Shown here one piece after another: positions 54,741 through 64,000 of a stretch of 64,000 bases of DNA. Position numbers and translations under genes: made by a program. Source of the DNA: Solenopsis invicta (lineage: Eukaryota > Arthropoda > Insecta > Hymenoptera > Formicidae); the NCBI RefSeq assembly GCF_016802725.1, contig NC_052666.1:563001-627000 (forward strand), given 5' to 3'. How positions within the stretch are numbered: position 1 is the stretch's first letter; the number at the start of each line of letters is the position of its first letter. The notes under the pieces were generated by a model. The model had not been told where the DNA came from, searched no databases, and was given only the letters and a program-made list of their open reading frames with translations.

Positions 54741-54974
54741 GTGCCGTACAAAGTACCGCGCGATCGTCTGTTCTTTACCGTGATGATAATTAATCGGTGC
54801 TTTCGCGAGTGTCATGCCACGGGGGAACAAGAGAAGAAGAGGAGGAGGATGGGAGTTCAGAATCAGGCATCGGGCGTCGGCGGAGCAACCCTCGAGGTGA
54901 TTTGTCTGCTGCTTATAATTTTATCTGTTACTTTCGGAATCGTTTGTAATTATCTTACGCATGCAACTGTCCGC
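54741..54974 (+). other. Unrecognised small open frame with one hydrophobic helix
   Basis: 78 codons starting MPYKVPRDRLF. It has a charged middle (EQEKKRRRMG), a segment ASGVGGATLE that recurs as exon-like modules downstream, and a hydrophobic C-terminal helix (VICLLLIILSVTFGIVCNYL). A GTGATT donor-like site follows CTCGAG at 54896, so the hydrophobic part may be intronic. I do not recognise the protein. It could be chance. Confidence 0.2.
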
Positions 54975-55139
54975 TAGAGTACTAATTATTTTGAACGTCG
55001 CTATAATTTGAATTGTATATTTGTATTTTACAAATCAATGTAACCGCGACGTCGTTATAACTTTGCTGCTGAGTACCGTGTCGGTGAGTGAAACAAAATT
55101 ATTTGTTCTATGTTGAAGTAGTGCTACGCGCGCGCTACA

Positions 55140-55350
55140 AGGCTTTTAATATTACATAATTTCAAACAAATTACAAATTTAATATTACACTATTAACCCA
55201 TCAATACACATAGTCAAAATACGCGATTTCCGCGACGACAGCCGCTCTGGAAGTTAGTGCAGCGAGAGAATTAATCGGCATCGCAAAAAAGCGACAACAA
55301 TAACTTTGATATATTTGATATACTTGAATACTTATTCTTTACATGTTTCC
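55140..55350. repeat. Direct repeat partner of 56700-56850
   Basis: Shares TTACACTATTAA, AGTTAGTGCAGCGAGAGAAT and TTCTTTACATG in the same order and orientation as 56700-56850. Both are inverted relative to 51690-51800, so the right side of the large inverted repeat contains an internal duplication. Confidence 0.7.
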
Positions 55351-56451
55351 TTTTTTAAAAAAAACTCTAATTGTCTATTCCAATTTAAATAAAGAATTAT
55401 TATATAAAGGGATTTAAAAAAATTATATTTTATTAATATTTATTAAAAGTATGAATAAAATTCAACGAACCACATAATTATTTTTTAAAATATTATTATT
55501 TTTATCGTTTCTATAATTTTTGCTATACTTGTATGTTACAGATTTACAGGATCTGAGAGGAGGAGGAGGCCTGGAAGAGGCATCGGGCCCCAGCGGAGCA
55601 ACCTTGGGGTAAATATAATTTTTTATTTATATGAATTTAATAATCTTTTTCCCTTTCTTTTGATGTTATTGAATAAATTAAAAAAAGCTATTTAAAGATA
55701 GAAAATTAATATAAAATGTATACACACTTAAAAAAAGTTACGTTTAAATTAATAAAATTGTTTCTTTAACTTGGTTGTTTCGAATTGAAGTGAAGATTTG
55801 AGGAAAATAAAAATTTATTTAACTTCAGAAAATAACGTTATTAGCCTTTTTAAAAATAAATGAATTATTTGTTCAAATTTACTTATTTAGTTTAAACAAA
55901 TAATTATTTAATTCAGAGAAAGTATTGAGAGAAATGTAAAAATAATTTAGTTGTTCTGGTTTTAAAAATATATTTCTTTCATTTAAATAAAAAATTTGCG
56001 TTGCACAACCAAATTGTTTTTTTAATTCTAATAAAAGAAACAATCAAAAATTTTTTTCAAGTCAAAGAAACTTTTCTTTAACCATATAGCAGTGCACGAA
56101 TTTTTTTGAGTCACACAAATATTTTTTTGCTCAAAGAAACCTTTCTCTGGGTGTATAAGCAATAACTTTTGAACTTATTGACTTTGAACTCAGTTTTAAT
56201 TTTTAAATCCTATGTTTGTGTTACAGTAATCATCGCAGCTTCGTGGCTAAGTAACTCCGCTCGTTGCGCATCGGTCGGTGAGTCAGTAATAAATTTTCTC
56301 ATTATATTTGCATGCTTTTCAAATGTCCGTCGTAGAATCGAAGTATAATATTATCGCGCGATCGTATCGGTATTTTCGTGAGTGAGTGAGTTGGAGGAAG
56401 CCTGGAAGACAACCTTGGGGTGAGTAATATTTGTAACATGTACAGAATATA

Positions 56452-56599
56452 CAAGGTGATTATTAATGAATGTCCTCACTTTTTACCATATGAGCATGAT
56501 TTACCGACGGATACGTATTTCTAACATATTATTATATTAGAAATTACAAATGCATGCTTCTATGGTAAAAAGTGGGGACATTCATTAATAATCACCCTG
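56452..56599. repeat. MITE, family B copy 2 (TA target duplication)
   Basis: 148 bp, same termini and centre as the copy at 10640-10779, flanked by TA on both sides. It sits inside the right arm of the large inverted repeat (51.3-57.1 kb) at a position with no counterpart in the left arm, so it is younger than that duplication. Confidence 0.9.
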
Positions 56600-56699
56600 T
56601 ATAACGTATCCATACTAATCAATGGATATCGTATGTTACAGATATTTCTCGGGGTGAGAATTGACGAGAGGATTAAAGGAAAATTAAAGGATTAAAAGA

Positions 56700-56850
56700 A
56701 CATTACACTATTAAATTACACTCAATACACGTAGTCCAAATACTTGATGTCCGCGATGATGAGCCGCTCACAAAGTTAGTGCAGCGAGAGAATCAATCAT
56801 CGCGGAAAAGCAACTACAGTAACTTCGATGTATTCTTTACATGCCTTTTT
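56700..56850. repeat. Direct repeat partner of 55140-55350
   Basis: Same block order as 55140-55350 with about 80 percent similarity by eye. It belongs to the right arm of the 51.3-57.1 kb inverted repeat. Confidence 0.7.
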
Positions 56851-57243
56851 TTATGATAGAAAGGACTAGCAGGCAGCGCGCGCGTTAGCCAAAGGCCGGG
56901 ATGCGTAGTCGATTCTTATATTTAAAATCCAAGTATCATCTTAAGTAGCATCTTAAATATCACATAAATACCGGCCTACCCCCACTATATGATTTTAGCA
57001 CAGACTTGAACCATTTTTATCGGTAGTATCGCAAAATGGATGTGATTCATTAATGCGCCGAGAATTTGAACGTTATAAGGAAAAATGACGGCATGGCCGC
57101 TTTCAGATTTCTCTCTACTTTAACTATTAACTATACATGACAAGACGTGTTAAAAGTAACACAATAGATTTAATGTTTAAAAAAAAAAAATTCTGATTTA
57201 TAGAATTACGTGTAAAATATATTTATTACGTATAAAATATATT

Positions 57244-57486
57244 ATGTATAAATATATAAATTTACACAAAGAAAGCGGCGCAGGTAAAGATAATAGCAGA
57301 TCGTGTCTACAAACTGGCGCACTCTGGTCACCAACAGGCAAACTCATAAGCGGATTACACGGATCTTTCTTTTCTCCTTCAAATTATGCAATTCAAACAA
57401 ATCTTGATTATGCAATCCAATATTGTCCGAATCCAAATATGAAACACGTCCTCGACAAATTGGCACTCATTCTGAATCAGTATCTC
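57244..57486 (+). other. Unrecognised open frame, possibly a coding remnant
   Basis: 81 codons (MYKYINLHKESGAGK... to LILNQYL, TAG). Composition is more protein-like than other short frames here, with a balanced mix of residues, several Cys and Pro, and a segment KHVLDKLALILNQYL that would form an amphipathic helix. It starts just outside the right end of the large inverted repeat. No family was recognised. It may be a last exon or a transposon remnant. Confidence 0.25.
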
Positions 57487-59269
57487 TAGAAGTTAAGTCG
57501 CAAAAGTGTTCCCATAAGAAAACTTAACGTGTGTTTAAAGAACTTAACCGTAATCGGCAGGTGTCTTCACGCACACACATGTAAGAATATAAGACAGTGG
57601 ATTCACTTCTATAGGATAGCAAAAAAATTACGGATACAAATTTTGTTCTTAAATTTATTTGATCAAATTAAAATAATTAAAGTTTCATAAAATATTATTT
57701 TTTCTATATTTAATTTCTTGCAGTTTTATTATATGATGTTTTATTGATTAAATGCCGTCTAAAAGTTTTATTCCAGATATGTAAACAGAAAAGTCTGTAA
57801 AATTATAACGCATATAAAATTAAACAAGAATTAATTTATACATACGGAGATTGTTTCGTGAAAATTCAGCCGTCGCTTGTAATTCGAAGAAGAAATTCCT
57901 CTGAATCGACTCTCCAAAGGATCTTCTCAAAGTTTGTATTTGCAATTTCTCGACACCCTGTATAGTAAGATTCCTCGTCAGAGAGAAAGAGAGAATTCCA
58001 TATTAACGCCGACGACGATGCACGCGTGTTTTGTAATCTTTTTGCACTCGTATTATCCCGCGTGATCACTTTTCCGGAAAAGCGAGAAAATTTCATTTAC
58101 TATACGAGAAAATTCGGCTTCGACCTCTCGACTGGACTCATTTCATTTCGCGTCGCGGCGTGTCACTGATCGGTGAGACTTGACCAGATGCCCTGAGCGG
58201 ACAATCGGTTCTATGGCGGTTACAATACACACATATACACGCACGTACGCACATACGTATTCACACGCAAGTGAGCGAACGTGCGCGCAGGGCCGACACC
58301 AAACTGGAGTGCAAACGACCGTAGATTTATGTATGATAAAAATATTTGTTTTTAATAATAAATAAAGAAATTATACCACTCTTGTTAAATTAAGGGTAAA
58401 AACTTATTAATTAAAAAGCCGCAACGTATCATCTTATAATTACTCAATAGACGAAGATTAGATGTGTGCTAATTGGGCTTAAGCTAGAAAAATATGACAT
58501 AAACTGATATTTGTCGTCTAATCTTATTTAAGATCGTTTAAAATCTCGAAATGTTCATTATGTGCTCATTTTATTAACTATTTAGACAGAATACTTAACA
58601 CGATTTCAAATATAAGAACAGAGGTTACGAGTATCACTCGTAAATGTAAGTTTAATTATGCAAAATTAGTTATATTAGAAAATTGAGTAAATATATATCC
58701 CTAACTGCACAGATCTACAGAGACGCTCCTTGGGCGTCCAAGGGACGTCCCGGGGACATTCCCTGGATGAAGTGTGCTGTTGGGCTCTTATATATATATA
58801 TAAGAGCAAAATATTATTTAAATATAAAATAATATTCCTGAAATATTAATATAAAGTAGTTGCCCATTCTTGATAATATTATATGAATATTATATGAAAA
58901 GTAAATATTATTCTAATTTTTAAATGTAATAATTGTCAAGTTTATATTTTGTGCACAATAATTTTTGACTACAATAATAGAACGTTTTCATAATATTCCA
59001 CGGATGTTAAAGTAATATACCACGAATATTATGTAAAAGGGAACATTAACACAATATTTTAACATAATATTAAACACAATATTTCACATAATATTAAAAC
59101 ATATATTCTGGAAATATTATTTTCATATCATTTTAATAATATTCGTATAATATTCTAGGAATATTCTAGGAATATAATGCTTTCAAGGTATCCATAAGTC
59201 GTACGGAAAATTGAAATGTGAAAATAAATTTAGGATAAATAGAAGTGTAGATGAGGGTTTCAGGATCCT
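57487..59269. other. Non-coding stretch
   Basis: AT-rich with a family D-like hairpin and AATATT array (58706-59180). A short CA/CG-rich piece at 58220-58300 gives spurious Thr/His-rich frames. No gene supported. Confidence 0.5.
58706..59180. repeat. Family D-like region with AATATT-rich array
   Basis: The first part (58706-58793) has inverted ends CCCTAACTGCACA and TGTGCTGTTGGG around a GC-rich hairpin (GGGACGTCCCGGGGACATTCCC). It is followed by about 380 bp dense in AATATT, ending in GAATATTCTAGGAATATTC. The boundary of the second part is unclear. Confidence 0.5.
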
Positions 59270-59597
59270 CGCGTACATCACTATCCGCTCACAGGTGTGA
59301 GCGCGCGCACGCGCGCATCGCTAGCACTCGCGTGCGCGTGTGGAGCTCGAAGCGAGCGAGCGGCAAGCGGCGACGACGGCAGTCGCGACGCCGACGTGAG
59401 GCGGTCTATCGCGCGTATTCTGTGCGGAGCGTGAGTTTCCCTCGCTCGCGATTTTCGTCTCGTGTACGCGGCCAAAGGCGGGTGTATTCGCGCTTTATTC
59501 GAGTGCTCTAGGTGATACCCTAGGCCTGTATTGTGATATCAAAGATTTCTCATCGATATGTGATCGATTATTCGATAACGTCGACCTTGGCGGGACG
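59270..59597 (+). promoter_or_regulatory. CpG-rich block, candidate promoter and 5' UTR exon of a plus-strand gene
   Basis: Sequence changes abruptly at about 59260 from AT-rich to strongly CpG-rich (GCGCGCACGCGCGC, repeated GCGAGC) and ends in a strong donor, GGGACG|GTGAGTGA at 59598, followed by less GC-rich then AT-rich DNA. No acceptable start codon frame continues across the donor, which suits an untranslated first exon. If real, the coding exons lie beyond 64000. This is pattern-based inference. Confidence 0.35.
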
Positions 59598-61840
59598 GTG
59601 AGTGACCTCTGCGACGCCGCTCTTCTTCCTCCTCTTTTGCGCTGCCACAGAGCACACGCACACGCGTGTGTGTGCGAAGCTTCTTCTTCTTCTTCTGCTG
59701 TTGCCGCTACTCTTCCTCTCCCCTCGGTTGTATAGCCGCTTTCCCACGGGAAAAGTGACCTTTTAATTGCCACGCCGGGTACCGGTTAACGAACCGAGAC
59801 ACGTCAAAGTCTCTCTTTCCCGCGTGGTTTTTCCACCCACACGGGTCAAACGCGCGCGCTGTCAATCGATGACACGTTACAGTCGGAACTGACTTGTAGA
59901 AAAACGTACCGTATTATTTAAAAATTAAAATTGTCAAAAATATGGGACAATCGGCTGTATTTTATAAAATATGAAAACTTTGCGTGTACACATTTTGGAT
60001 ACTTTAAAATATAAACATTTGGAGATTTTTAAAAATATAAAATTTTAGTGATTGATTTGAATATTTTATGAAACTTTTTGCAAGAGGAGAGGAAGAGAGA
60101 GAGAAAGAGAACAACAGAACTCTGTTATTTTTATCATTTTATTTAAGTTTAATAATTATTAATGCATCTTGTATTATTATTTTCCGATATGATACATGAC
60201 ACATATTTATACACAATATCGTTAAAAATCAAACTAAAAGAGTGTAATCGAAGAAAGAAAGAGAGTTAATTATTTCATTATTTTATATTAAATTTATTTT
60301 AACGAACGTGTTTGTGAAGAAAGCATCTAACGAAATCGATAGCTACGTTAAATTAAAAATTAAAGTACTTGAGAGGAGGAATTTAGTAAAAGGTGACTTT
60401 AAAATGTTATGATCATTTGTATTTAAAGCCATCAACTTGCTTTACTTCTGCTCGAAACCTTTCAAACGACCTTTCAAATCTCTCTTTAAATTCCAAAAAA
60501 AAAAAGACTTGACGAGATCGTGGCTTCGAGATGAGACGTGCCGTGTCTCGGGGGAAATCCGACTCGGGGAAGACCTAAAACGAAAGGCCGGTACGAAAGC
60601 GTCGGGGAGAAAGCCTCCCCCGATACGACACGCGTTGCGACGCGTGCGTTCCTCGGGCGAGCGAATCAATATTTGGAGGGTAGGCGTTTGCGTCCCGACG
60701 AACGGCGTCGAGGCCGACGGAACGTGAGTCACTCACCCCTGTCGAGAAAGAGAGAACGAAGCAAAGCGAAAGGGGGCTGCTGACCTCTCTTTCACCCCCT
60801 TTTCTCGTGTCCGACACGGCCCTCGCGCAGCAGCCCTCGTTACGAAAGTATCGTCTCGTCGCTTCTCCTACACTCGAACACGCGCCCATTCACTTTTCCT
60901 TTAATTCTTTTATTTTTATTTTAACTTGATAAACTCTCTCACAGATTTTCTCAATATTTGTTCTTTTGTGACGACACAAATTCGATACTAAGTATTAATT
61001 ATATTAATCGTATTAATTTTTGCCTGTCGATTGTTTTAAGATTAATTACTTAAGACTTACTTTTCACGTTATATAAATGCAACTTGTGAAATTTGATTAA
61101 ATTACATACCTTGTATATCAAATTGTGTTATTGAGTTTAATTAAGATTCAAATATCTTCAGAAAATCTTAGTATTCGATCCCATCTCCGAGATCCCACGT
61201 AAATGCATCCCGAGGATAAATTCGTCTCTCGCTTCTCTCGGATTTTGTCGCGCGACGTCACAGATTAACCTGTCACGCGTGGATATCTTTATTTGCGACG
61301 CTCATCGTCGGATTTTCGGATGTCCCGGTCAAACGATGAACCGGCCGTTATGAATGCGCTGGCGCTAATTTACAAGTAACGCGCTCCGCAGAAGCGTGAA
61401 GCGCGCCGAGTACGTGCGTGCCTAAGTAAACCCGTTCGCGCGAGGGACGCGCACGTACGTGTGTATACGTATACGCGCGGTGGGAACAGGTTCCATAAAA
61501 TCGAGTGTTCTTCCGTGGAGCCCTTATCCATGCCGGGCATCTTCGTGCCCGTTGCATCGCCCGCCGCCGCCGCGCCGCGCCGCGCTTTGTGAACTTTGCC
61601 GGATTGCTCGATCTCGAAATGATTCTGATTTAATCTCGGAGATACGGCATCGTATAAATCTGCTTGAGTAAATGAGCTTCTGAAGACTGTTATCAGGTTT
61701 TATTAGCGGCGATAAAAGAACCGGGATCTCTTGCCGTGGAACACATGAAAATTCTTCGACCGCATACTTTTCTACATTGCATTAACTGTATAATCTTAAA
61801 CCATGTCCATACATTTTAGTCATGCTGTGAGAAAGCAACC

Positions 61841-61987
61841 CTAACAGCACATGATATCGAACGAATATTGTGAGATTTTAATATAAATAGATATAAATAT
61901 ACGCACGACATCACGATATTGTGCGAATGTTCGTACGATATCTAAAATATTCTAGAATATTCGTACGATATCTTGTGCTGTTAGGAA
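61841..61987. repeat. Family D repeat with complete inverted ends
   Basis: The left end CCCTAACAGCACATGATATC is matched by the inverted right end GATATCTTGTGCTGTTAGG. The inside carries GAATATTCGTACGATATCTA motifs. The best-preserved copy of the family in the window. Confidence 0.8.
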
Positions 61988-62089
61988 AGTTGTTAGCTCG
62001 AATAAATTTTTCAACTCGCATTAAATTTTTTCAGTCTAAGTATTACATAATTGACTAGAATACATAAAATACTTAAAACTTAGTTTAAC

Positions 62090-62310
62090 AATTGGAAAAA
62101 AGAGTCTTGTTGCATCGTTTAGAAATCTGATAGATTCAACCAATACGTCTTTGCGAAAACAAACGAATCGGAAATCTTGTAGGAATTGTCAGATTTTAGT
62201 CAAATTTACCAAACGTTCTGATTATAATAACCAGAAATTCTACTTGATGTCGCTAGAAACACTCAATCGTGCAAGTTTTGTTAATACATTCAGATTATTT
62301 TTTTTCAGTG
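62090..62310. repeat. Family E MITE, uninterrupted copy
   Basis: Reads TTGGAAAAAAGAGTCTTGTT through TCTGATTATAATAACCAGAA to TTTTTTTTCAGTG. It matches both flanks of the interrupted copy at 42729-43383 and so gives the empty site for that insertion. Confidence 0.8.
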
Positions 62311-62387
62311 AAGCACTTGAGCTGAAGAAATTTAATCAATTAAACAATTTTTTTTCCTTAATGTGCTTCAATTTAAAAAAGAAACTG

Positions 62388-62621
62388 CACTGAAAAAAAA
62401 GTTATCACTACCAAATATATAGTGAAATAGTATCAATTAAATATTTTGTCAATATAACCAAAAATAATTTTATTGTTCTAAATATTTAATAAGTATTGTC
62501 AAATCTGGTATAAGTTACTAAATATTCAGAAAGATATAATTATTTGTGGTTACATTGACCAAATATTTAATTGATATTTCACTATACATTTGGTAGTTAT
62601 TACAAGCCTTTTTTTTCAGTG
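62388..62621. repeat. Foldback MITE with CACTGAAAAAAAAG end
   Basis: Starts CACTGAAAAAAAAGTTATCA and ends with TTTTTTTTCAGTG. Arms of about 70 bp include CTACCAAATATATAGTGAAA and its inverted partner. Almost the whole element folds as one hairpin. Confidence 0.85.
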
Positions 62622-63002
62622 TGTTCAATTAAAAGAAGAAAGTGATATTTTTGCGAAACGAGTGAGATTTCGTGAGCGATTATTTCTGCCGCGACTGTGC
62701 TCGCGTGCGCGCGGTTATTGAAATAATGCAGGAAATCGAAGGTAATCGCCGAAACTCCATCGTCGGCGCCGCGCTGCCGGTGATGTCGATGCGTGTTTCG
62801 CGAGGCGCACCGTCGGCGTCGCGTCGCGTCGCGTCGCGTCGGCGACGAAAAACACCGCGATCGTGTATCCGCGTTGCGAATCGATTCCGATCGGATCTGC
62901 GCGAGTTCGCGCGCGAGTCACGCCCAAGTAAATCCGATAACGATCCCGTTTTCTATCTGGTCATCGATAACGAGCGAAGCAAACTCGCTCGGTAGTTCCC
63001 TA

Positions 63003-63026
63003 GCTCTCTCTCTCTCTCTCTCTCTA
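63003..63026. repeat. (CT)n microsatellite
   Basis: About 12 pure CT units within the CpG-rich patch at 62.7-63.3 kb. Confidence 0.95.
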
Positions 63027-64000
63027 TCTCCCTTTTCTCTGACCTTACCGTTACGCCAATATGGTTTTGTACTCGCGCATAACGGTATGCATTGTAACCG
63101 TCGTGGAAATGCAGAGATTTCTCCACAAATGTGGCGAAATTGTGCAATTGTCGCGGTGAAAGAGTTCAACGCACATCGCATCGGTTCCAGCTCTCGACAT
63201 TTAAGTATTTTCCTTTGTCCCCTTTTTACCACGTTGTCATGTGCGCGTCGTCTTTTCCTCCGACGACGAGCAAAGTGTCGGCGAGTTAACTTCGCCGCTG
63301 GAAGCCACAGCTGGAAAATCTTGCCGACAATTGCGTTTATTAAGACCGTCAGGTGAAAATCTGCGAACACGGATTATTAACAAATCTGTTGGATAAATCT
63401 GTTCGTTGCCGCGCGATCACGCGTCGAAACTGAAATTATTATCGTTAAATGTAGATAATTGAAATAACTCGAAATTATTCAAAGCGCAACGTTCACGTGT
63501 AATTGCGTAGCGATAATGATGTTAAAAGGTAAAAGAGCGAATAATGATTTACACGGTTTGATAAGTCCGACAATGACGCGAGTTGCGCATTAGATACGCC
63601 AGCGCGCCCGATCGCGTGACTCTGGAGTTTTTTTTTTTTTTTTATTCTTACCTGCAGATTTCTCTTTATCAATCAAAATTAATGCGTAAGAGTGGAGAAT
63701 GAATCCAAGAGAAAAATGGTGCGACGTTTATATGTAATTCTAAAGTCCCAGAGGGACCAAACACGCAGGGACCAGCACGATCGATTGCGTGACTCTCTAA
63801 ATCGCCACAATTTCTCTCTCCATTTCCTGCGTCAAAGACAGAGGATTCCTCTATTACCCGCTCTATTATTCTATTATTTTGTGTTCGTATTTTTAAATAA
63901 TATATAATTTTGTATTCAAACAAAGATTCGTTCAAGTAATAACCAATTTTGCAGGTACAGCGTAGCAAAAACGTTGCACAATATTGTTACATTGTTGGCA

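Larger units (their letters stand above)
51344..57115. repeat. 5.8 kb composite inverted repeat upstream of CFAP69
   Basis: The left arm 51344-52473 is matched in inverted order by blocks at 53806-53990 (pairs with 52311-52473), 55840-56230 (pairs with 51955-52300), 56720-56840 (pairs with 51690-51800) and 56860-57115 (pairs with 51344-51660). Examples are GCGCGCTGCGTGC/GCAGCGCGCGCG and CACATCCATTTTGCGA/TCGCAAAATGGATGTG. The right side is longer because of insertions, including the MITE at 56452-56599. No long open frame was found in either arm. Confidence 0.75.
59600..64000. other. Non-coding stretch, probably upstream intron or intergenic
   Basis: Alternates AT-rich DNA with CpG-rich patches at 60.53-60.88, 61.38-61.60 and 62.66-63.30 kb. 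The patches hold Arg-rich open frames in several directions, as expected from composition, and no recognisable protein. Repeats at 61841-61987, 62090-62310 and 62388-62621 are listed separately. A T-run lies at 63631-63648. Confidence 0.5.

Noticed and set aside
58706..58793. GC-rich hairpin considered as an RNA gene or terminator
   Set aside because: Its ends match a dispersed repeat family in the window, so a repeat origin is the simpler explanation.
62672..63356. Arg-rich plus-strand frames (107 and 187 codons)
   Set aside because: CpG-rich repeats (CGTCGCGTCGCG) generate Arg codons in several frames. No domain seen.
1..64000. CRISPR array, bacterial operons, tRNA or rRNA genes
   Set aside because: The sequence is eukaryotic. 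No regularly spaced repeats of CRISPR type. No tRNA cloverleaf or rRNA segment was recognised by eye, though a tRNA scan was not possible.

Overview
The window is eukaryotic nuclear DNA, most likely from a hymenopteran insect and probably an ant. It is AT-rich with CpG-rich islands, has split genes with GT-AG introns, and is full of short foldback and MITE-like repeats plus one truncated LINE. The placement rests on repeat character and the look of the two proteins; no database search was possible.

Two complete protein-coding genes can be assembled exon by exon, both on the minus strand. The first, 5134-41114, encodes a single-pass membrane protein of the plexin-domain-containing family (PLXDC1/2, TEM7-like). 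It has eight coding exons with compatible phases, giving 661 codons plus a stop. Its signal-peptide exon lies in a CpG-rich promoter region near 41 kb and is separated from exon 2 by a 31.6 kb intron that fills half the window. The second, 43426-50858, encodes the cilia- and flagella-associated protein CFAP69. It has ten coding exons giving 910 codons plus a stop, close to the vertebrate length (about 940), and it aligns with the vertebrate protein from end to end. The two genes are tandem, with CFAP69 upstream of PLXDC and about 2.3 kb between coding ends.

Layout: 1-5133 is non-coding sequence downstream of PLXDC. 5134-9369 holds PLXDC exons 8 to 2. 9370-40978 is the giant intron 1, with several repeat families, a 139-bp triplicate, a 5'-truncated LINE bounded by a target-site duplication, microsatellites and CpG-rich patches. 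40979-41900 holds PLXDC exon 1 and its promoter region. 41.9-43.4 kb is intergenic with a nested MITE. 43426-50858 is CFAP69, whose intron 8 contains a 2.3 kb long-inverted-repeat element that carries a decayed reading frame and one further MITE in each arm. 51.34-57.12 kb is a large composite inverted repeat just upstream of CFAP69, with a palindromic GC-rich centre and a series of exon-like modules. 57.1-64 kb is mostly non-coding, with one CpG-rich block at 59.27-59.60 kb that looks like the 5' untranslated first exon of a plus-strand gene running out of the window.

The two genes have no known functional link: PLXDC is a cell-surface receptor-like protein and CFAP69 is an axonemal protein. 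The least explained structures are the 5.8 kb inverted repeat at 51.3-57.1 kb and the 2.3 kb element in CFAP69 intron 8.
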